Positions 57,742-64,000 of a stretch of DNA of 64,000 bases are shown piece by piece. The stretch's first letter is position 1, and each line of letters starts with the position of its first letter. The notes under the pieces are model-generated. The model was not told the DNA's origin. It did not search any database and worked only from the letters and a program-made list of their open reading frames with translations. The translations under genes were made by a program, and so were the position numbers. The stretch comes from Typhlomys cinereus. Taxonomy: Eukaryota > Chordata > Mammalia > Rodentia > Platacanthomyidae. The stretch covers positions 682,001-746,000 of the forward strand of contig JALPQD010000241.1 of NCBI GenBank assembly GCA_023101885.1. Direction: 5' to 3'.

Positions 57742-59428
57742 CTGTTGGAAGTTTGATGATGCTCTGTTGCCTGTCCAATGTTCTAGTGAACATTCAGTTC
57801 AGCAAGGCTGAACTGAAATACTCCATTGAAATACTCTACATAAAGTGCTACTGTGGAGACCCAAGGTCATAGAACGGATGGCAGACATAGCAGTAACATC
57901 TGATCCACCTGCTAATAAGAATACCTTCCTCACCTCGGCCTGCATAGCTGCCCCCTGCACCTTCTGTGCTGTTGGCCAGGGCTCTTCAAACACTGATAAG
58001 GCAGATGCATGATGCTGCTCTGCTCTAAATTTTTGCTGAACTCCCCAAAGCTGTAGCTGGGAATCTTTTGTTTATAGTTGTAAACTAAGTGGATTTGACA
58101 CAGAAGTCACCAAGGGGGAATATATTTGGAAAATTCAAATGCCATTTTTACAGTCTCTCTTCTAATCATAACTGCCCTTTAAAACCCACATAGCGCTGTC
58201 GCCTCCAGTCCCCTGCTTTCAGCCTCCGTGTGGCTCTCTTAATCCTGTGGCGTGACAAGAACAAGATTTCATTTCAAGTCAGACTTGACACCAGCTGAAC
58301 ACTAACATGGACTCTTTATGTTTCTATAAAGTCTCTGTTTACAAAGTCACTGATAGAGTAAGGGAAACCAAGAAACAGATTCTAGCCAATAAACTCTGTA
58401 CCAACCTGCTCAGGGTGGTATATTCACAGAGGTTTTAAAGAAAAGGACATATATATGTACATTCCATATATGTATATATGAGACTGCATGTGTCACTATA
58501 CCCCTGGAGAGCCAACCATCAGTCCTAAGATGGCAATGAAGAGATTGTTCCCATTGGCAAATTTGCCTTCAGGTTTAGAACTCACCCTTGGTCTCTCTGT
58601 CCTCTCCTGAGCCATGGCTTTCTCTCAACAAATCATATTCCTTACAGCCCAGCAAATGGATTCAAGGGCACAGCAACTTTTAATTTCCTAGGCACAGCCA
58701 TCCCTTGTGTCTGCACTAGAACCATCTTTCCATAATTACTGATGTCACCCAAGACTTGAAGAGTGGCCCTGGAAGGGCAGGATAGGAGAGTATGAAGAGT
58801 GGGCAGAAAGGAGAAACTGGAGGAAAACCAACTGAGCTGATCTTGTTCAGCATGAAGGCTGAGACACTAAGGCAAGCCAACATAGTGCAGACTGGGTGTG
58901 GATTCATGTCATGCCTATTATGTTGTACCTTGAGCCCTATGTTTTCTAATTTATAGTGATTCATGCAAGCATGAAGGGATGCATCCAGGAGAACTTTCCA
59001 GAGTAACTGGTTTGGACTTCATTCTCCTGGCCACAAATTTCCCCAAATACAATGTATAAAAAATATTTGTTAAAATAGATAGGACTGACTTTGGCATGGC
59101 ATAAGAGCAGGCAGCTGACTCTTCCTTGGCCAGTCTTGCACACAGTGTGTGCTAATGATAACTGACACCCCTGTGGTGAAGTAACATGGATCGAGAGCTA
59201 ACCCTGAGGCAGGTGTTGCTTTGACTTTTGTGATAACTGACTCCATGAGTTACAGGTCTTTGCTGTGATGCTATTTTTGCATCTCAGCGTTTAAATGCTG
59301 CATAGTAGGTGGTTGGTAATTATTTATTTTAGCTACACGTAAGTTAAAAAAAAACAAATTCCAAAAGCTTTGGGAGATATTGGTCTCTTTCGCTGCTTCC
59401 CTTTTATCTTTGTGTGGTTTTGAGAGTA
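57740..59428. other. Unassigned DNA
   Basis: About 1.7 kb. No gene, splice-bounded exon or repeat could be supported. Confidence 0.45.
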
Positions 59429-59580
59429 GCCTGGCATGGTGACACACACTTTCAATCCAAGCACTTGAGAAATGAAGGATAGGGGGTCAGCAATTCATGG
59501 TCATCTTTAACTGTTCAGCATAGTTTGAGTTTGATACCATCTGAGGGTACACGAGACCCTTCTTTAAAAACAAGAATGAA
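59429..59580 (+). repeat. B1 SINE
   Basis: AGCCTGGCATGGTGACACAC, TTCAATCCAAGCACTTGAG, GGGTCAGCAATTCATGG, then CATCTGAGGGTACACGAGAC and an A-rich tail. Moderately diverged. Confidence 0.8.
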
Positions 59581-59611
59581 TAAAATTAATTAAATAATTC
59601 TTAAAATTTCT

Positions 59612-59805
59612 TTGCTAAGATGTAGTCCACATAGCAGAGTGCTTTTCCTGCATTCGTGAAGTCCTTGGTTCAACCCTTCCAAATACTGCATAATCTGGGA
59701 GATGGCACATGCTTGAAATCCGAGCATTTGGGAGATAAAGGCAGGAGGACTAGAGTTCAAGGTCAGCCCAAACTGTAATACCCTTCCTCAAATAAAAAAA
59801 CAAAC
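59612..59805 (+). repeat. B4 SINE (ID head fused to B1)
   Basis: An ID-like head (CAGAGTGCTTTTCCTGCATT, CCTTGGTTCAACCCTTCC) runs into a B1-like part (GATGGCACATGCTTGAAATC, GGCAGGAGGACTAGAGTTCA, GGTCAGCCCAAACTG) and an A-rich tail. This head-plus-B1 order defines B4. Confidence 0.8.
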
Positions 59806-61283
59806 AATCAGAAATAATGAAAAGCAGGAATAAAGTAATAAAAGAGAAGCAATCTAATAGTATTGTCAATAGAATCTTCATTCTTCTCCTAGTATACATT
59901 GTATAGATGAACTCTAAACACTTACTTATCATTGGCCAATAGTGGAGCCATTCAAGTCTTTCCTATGTTAACAACTTCATGAAGATTTAGAGGGAAATCA
60001 TAAGAAATAAAGCAGTCGGAATCCCATGGTTTCTATGGGAAATCTGACTGCCTCCATTCCTGGCCTGCAGGGTGCATCTCAGAGAAGAGGGTGGCTCACT
60101 TTCCCCACTCCCCTGCCTGTAGTTGTGCTTAGTTGCTGATTGTAATTCTGACATTCCTTATAGAACTTAATGATGAAGGACACAGTAGAGAATGAGCAAC
60201 TTGCTGAACTTTTAATTGGAGAAATGAAGTTCAAGAAAACTTATGCAGGGCCACAGAGCTTGTTTCTATTAGACTCAGAACACCCATCCAATAAATGTCT
60301 TCAAACCACGGTTTTTCCAAATGCAAATCATGCTGCCTTGGCCAACTTGCATGAGTCACTGGGTATTAAAAGACTGGTTTAAGAAAGGATTCAGGATCAT
60401 ATTGCAAAGAGATACTTAAAGGAACCAGATACACTGAAAGTGCTAGAGTAAAATAAAAGAAGTAAATGGAAAGATAGGGAAATTATGGTAACTGAGGAGG
60501 GACATTGGGTATGTTAACATTTGGAGACCAGTTTGAGGCTCAGTGGCAGACACTATATGAAGTCTCAAATGGCAAATTAAAGGGAGTGCTATATTTTTGA
60601 AAATTATATTATTATTCATTTAATTCCATGTTCACAAATTGTAGCTCAGTATTTAGAATATTGATTTAAACTTTGCCTTAAAAAAATCACCATGGAGACC
60701 AGAACTGTGTAATGGTTCTGTTTTTACCAGGCAGACTCTCCTACATGAGCAAGCCTAGCACATTTTTACAAGCATTTAAATACTGGCTGAGAAACCTTTC
60801 CAACAAAAAGAATATCAGTCTGGAATCATGAAACTAGACTTAATGGAAAGCAATTTCTCTAAAAGGTTAATTTCTGCCTTCAGCAAAACTTCATAATGGG
60901 CTATTATATGGCAAACAGTGAAAGAATGGAACAGGGACTATGCACAGATGATGTCACTGCAAAGCAATTGTGGAAAAAAAATACAGCACTTAAGACTCAC
61001 CCACTTGGAACAATCCTGGCCTTGCCTCGTGGGGTTGACTACATGTGACTGTTGGCCTTTGAATATCCTAGGGACTTAATTTGCTCTTAGTATTTCTCTT
61101 TCCTATCAAGTTTCTGACGTCTACTTCTAGGCGAATCCACACAGCAAGAAAGAAGGGAAGTGTTTTAGGCATCCTTGCACCTTAATCTTGACACACTGTC
61201 AGAGACGTTCCTTGTCTACATAGAGATGGAAAGATCCAGCTCATTGACATTGATAAAATAACTTCGTGACGACTAACTCTTCC

Positions 61284-61288
<5 letters not shown>
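59806..61288. other. Unassigned DNA; weak MIR-like patch
   Basis: Positions 60215-60270 (AGAAATGAAGTTCAAG, GGGCCACAGAGCTTG) vaguely recall MIR in reverse. Nothing else was recognised. Confidence 0.4.
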
Positions 61289-61289
<1 letters not shown>

Positions 61290-61332
<43 letters not shown>

Positions 61333-61595
61333 TACACGCACTTACATGTACTTGTATATGCTTATACCAGAATGTCAAAGGACAAATGGTTGACTTTTCT
61401 TAGATGTAGTTCAACTTTTCTCTGGTATAGGGTCTTTCACTGGCCTATAAATCACCAAGCGATAGGTTAGCTACCTAACCTTGGGAATCTGCCTGTCTCT
61501 GCCTCCTCAACACGGACATTACAAGTACATTTTTTTTCTATGTGGGTTCTGGAAATGGAGCTTAGTTCAGCATCACATTTGCAAATAAACATTTT
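61290..61595 (-). repeat. B3 SINE with (TG)n tail
   Basis: (GT)n at 61290-61330, GTCTTTCACTGGCCTATAAA, CAAGCGATAGGTTAGCTACC, GAATCTGCCTGTCTCTGCCT, a GACATTACAAGTAC block, then GTGGGTTCTGGAAATGGAGC. The order is reverse B3. Confidence 0.8.
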
Positions 61596-61687
61596 TTGAA
61601 TGATCTATCTCCTCATACTAATGCCTCCCCATTTCTAAATGGGTAGATAGACAATGCCTAAAGCTAATGCTAGCTTCTATTATAGTG

Positions 61688-62078
61688 ATATGAGTTGCAG
61701 TTAGTCTGCATCGTGTGCTGATAAATGACCATCAAACAGCTTAAGATAACAAGGGGTTTATCTTCTCTTATGATTTTCTGGTTACAGTTCTCAGTCCAGC
61801 TTGATGGAAGAGCATGCATCTCTACATAATGGCTGAGACAGGGATGGTCCTTACTTGGCAGACTAGCATGTCTGGTCAAGTGTACAGAAGGATGCCAGCT
61901 CTCTCAACCAGCTCTCTGTGATTTATTTCAGGGTTTAATCCCACCCACCATGGGCTGGGCCTTCCCTATCAGCTAAACAATCTCCTTCAGGTCTGCTCCT
62001 AAGTCAAAATTCTCTACAAATGTGTCCAGAGCTCAAATCCTCAACTGTCAAGTTGACACCTGTGTCTATGACAATATG
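61688..62078 (-). mobile_element. Solo LTR with 5-bp TSD, same family as 31172
   Basis: The LTR spans 61693-62073 in reverse orientation, with ATATG duplicated at 61688-61692 and 62074-62078. In sense it starts TGTCATAGACACAGGTGTC and shares with 31172-31597 GGTGGGTGGGATT, GGCATCCTTCTGTACACTT and CATCAAGCTGGACTGAGAAC. There are no internal viral genes beside it. Confidence 0.8.
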
Positions 62079-63540
62079 TTTTAGAAACTTTTAGAAACTG
62101 GTTATGTGGACATATTATGGAATTTTACATGACATAGTGGCAGAAGTTGATCTAAAAGGACTATTACATAAAATAGCCTGGGTCTAAGCCCAATCTTGAT
62201 TGCTGTGACCTCAGGACTTGTTCCTCTGTTAGTCACAATTCTTCTTTCAGTAAAGTCATGCAAGCTAGAAAGGATGCAGCTTTAATTCCTCCCAGCTTTA
62301 CAATTCTACGGTTCCACAATTACATTTATCTTGTCCTTCAGAATGCCAAACAGAACCACAAACAGGCATTTAATAAACATCACTAGATAGTATCACTTTT
62401 TATTTTTATTGTTTGTCTTCTCTTAAATCATTCCAGCTTTTTAAAGCATCCAATGTAAGATCCTGCAAATTGTACATTTCATTTTGTTTATCTATTTAGG
62501 CAACTGTGATGCCTTCAGGGTTATGGTTATAAATGATGATAGTGGCTTGTTATAGAAAGCAAACAGCTCCAGGAAAATGTGTCCCAATAGAATTCAAAGT
62601 GTTTCCACCAAGTGTCCATATCACTACATACTCATACTTTAAACTCAGAATAATTAAATAAAAAAACTTTCATTATCATGGGGAATATTAATGAAAATAA
62701 TAACAAAAATTTCATGATTATTTTGCTTTTATACTTTTTCAATGAAAGAACTTAACACTTATGTGGATTGCTTTGAAAATTCTGATTACATTATTCTGAG
62801 TATTTCCTTTGTAATCATTTCATTGCATAGATTCCCAGATCCTTTAATACAAAGCAGACAAATGTCTTTCCTTTCACACACTTGCCCAGCATAATTGTTT
62901 ATTTGTTTAAAGGGAATTATGTACAATCAGAGAAAATATTTACTAAGCACAGAGGTCAAAAGGAAGCATATTATCCGTAATTAAGCATTTTGGAGTCCCC
63001 ACTTGCTTTTGGTAATTATGGAATAACATCTTTCCTGAAGCAATGTCCACAACAGAATAGACTTTTTCTTCACTGGCAGCTGCTAGCTGTCTTCTATTCT
63101 TCCCCTCCATGGGCAGATCTGCCATTTGCATAATAATGTGAAATAGATTGTCACATACATCACTCAATGTAGTCTTAGTTGCCCTACATAGGAGAAAGAC
63201 TGGACTTCATGATCTTTCAAATGGTCTTGCAAAGATAGATGGATTGCCTATAAGAGTGTCATTATGGAGAGTGGAGCAAGAACTGAAGTATCTATTGCCT
63301 GTCCAGGACTGTTTGCTATGTTTCATGGCAGGGAAGGATTGAGCCATTGACTACATTAGTATTTGTAATTTATCTGTACCTTTTTCTATTTGGATCATGG
63401 CAAATAGTAAGATGTGTGGAATGTATTCTTGGACAAGCAGTTATGGCACAGAAGAAAAATGACCAGTGAAGAGTGGAACATGGATTGCCTGTCCTCTAAC
63501 ACTTTGACACTGCCTACTAAAACTTTAACCTGCTAACAGG
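62079..63540. other. Unassigned AT-rich DNA
   Basis: No gene or repeat was recognised. A minus-strand open frame at 63167-62943 has no recognised motif. Confidence 0.45.
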
Positions 63541-64000
63541 TGATTCCATGATTTAGAAGAGACAAGTATGTGGTTTCTAGAAGAAGGTGTCTTCTGTTAT
63601 ACGTGGTTCAGGGAGTGTGCTCTCTCTATCTGTGAATATGATACATGAGGACATCCTCCTCCTGCCAGAGTTAAATGCCAATGAGGATGCCACTTGTACA
63701 GTTGTACTGATATCTGAGACACGCTGGCTCTTTGGGAATCTCAGAATTTCCCCAATGGCTGCCATTTTAAAAAGCTTCCACCTTAGCCAGGTGGTCATTT
63801 TGTACAGACCACACCCCCAGTCTTTACTGTTCGTAGTAACTCCTGGGCAAAACCTCAGCTACAACTGAGAATATGAAAGGTTGTAACCCCACCCAGAGTC
63901 TCCTTGTTGCTCTCCAAGATCTTCAGTCTCTTTGTTCGTCTCTTTCTCCCCACCTCATGCTGTCATACCAGCTCTCTCCCTGTCCATGCTGACCTTAAAC
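63541..64000. other. Right-edge block of higher GC, possible LTR, unresolved
   Basis: A less AT-rich block with a TATA-like GAATATGAAAGG (63871) and a CT-rich run (63898-63955). It looks like an LTR promoter/R region but shows no paired ends or TSD, and the window stops here. Confidence 0.25.

Noticed and set aside
60035..60065. A hairpin around CAGTCGGAATCCCATGG and CTATGGGAAATCTGACTG.
   Set aside because: Pairing is imperfect, with several mismatches. It is within what chance gives in 64 kb.

Overview
The window is mammalian nuclear DNA from a rodent. The evidence is repeat content: B1 (7SL-derived), B4 (ID plus B1), ID, B3 and B2-superfamily SINEs, MIR fossils, MaLR-type solo LTRs, and a young LINE-1 lineage whose ORF1 and ORF2 resemble mouse L1. 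B2-superfamily SINEs point to a myodont rodent (mouse-like rodents, mole rats, jerboas). The youngest SINE has a long (CA)n tail followed by an ATAAT-rich end and is not the standard mouse or rat B2, so a non-murine lineage is my inference. I see no intact protein-coding gene, no convincing exon of a cellular gene, no functional RNA gene and nothing prokaryotic. Almost every open frame is part of a decayed L1, its antisense, or a simple repeat.

Layout. 0-9 kb: two 3' L1 fragments, then a nearly full-length L1 on the minus strand (L1-A, 2869-8732) with 12-bp target-site duplications (TSDs) and an internal deletion that removes the reverse-transcriptase catalytic motif. 9-19 kb: B2-type SINEs, a 5'-truncated PABPC4 processed pseudogene (10531-11201) with a perfect 16-bp TSD, simple repeats, a MaLR-like LTR, a tiny polyadenylated LTR-terminated retrocopy (13145-13253) and a GC-rich/TG-rich double palindrome (14951-15354) that I cannot assign. 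19.1-26.5 kb: a full-length plus-strand L1 (L1-B) with an 18-bp TSD and two later SINE insertions, one in the 5' UTR and one a few codons into ORF2. 26.5-45 kb: mostly unassigned AT-rich DNA with MIR, B3, B2 and LTR remnants and two blocks of old L1. 45.3-48.5 kb: an L1 insertion with a 5' inversion (L1-C, twin-priming structure) that was later hit by another L1 3' end (L1-D). 48.5-64 kb: unassigned intergenic or intronic DNA with scattered SINEs, solo LTRs and microsatellites.

The region therefore records successive retrotransposition. L1 machinery plausibly made the L1 copies, the SINEs, the PABPC4 copy and the small LTR retrocopy; nested insertions and paired TSDs give a relative order of events. 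No cellular pathway or operon can be described. The least explained structure is the double palindrome at about 15 kb.
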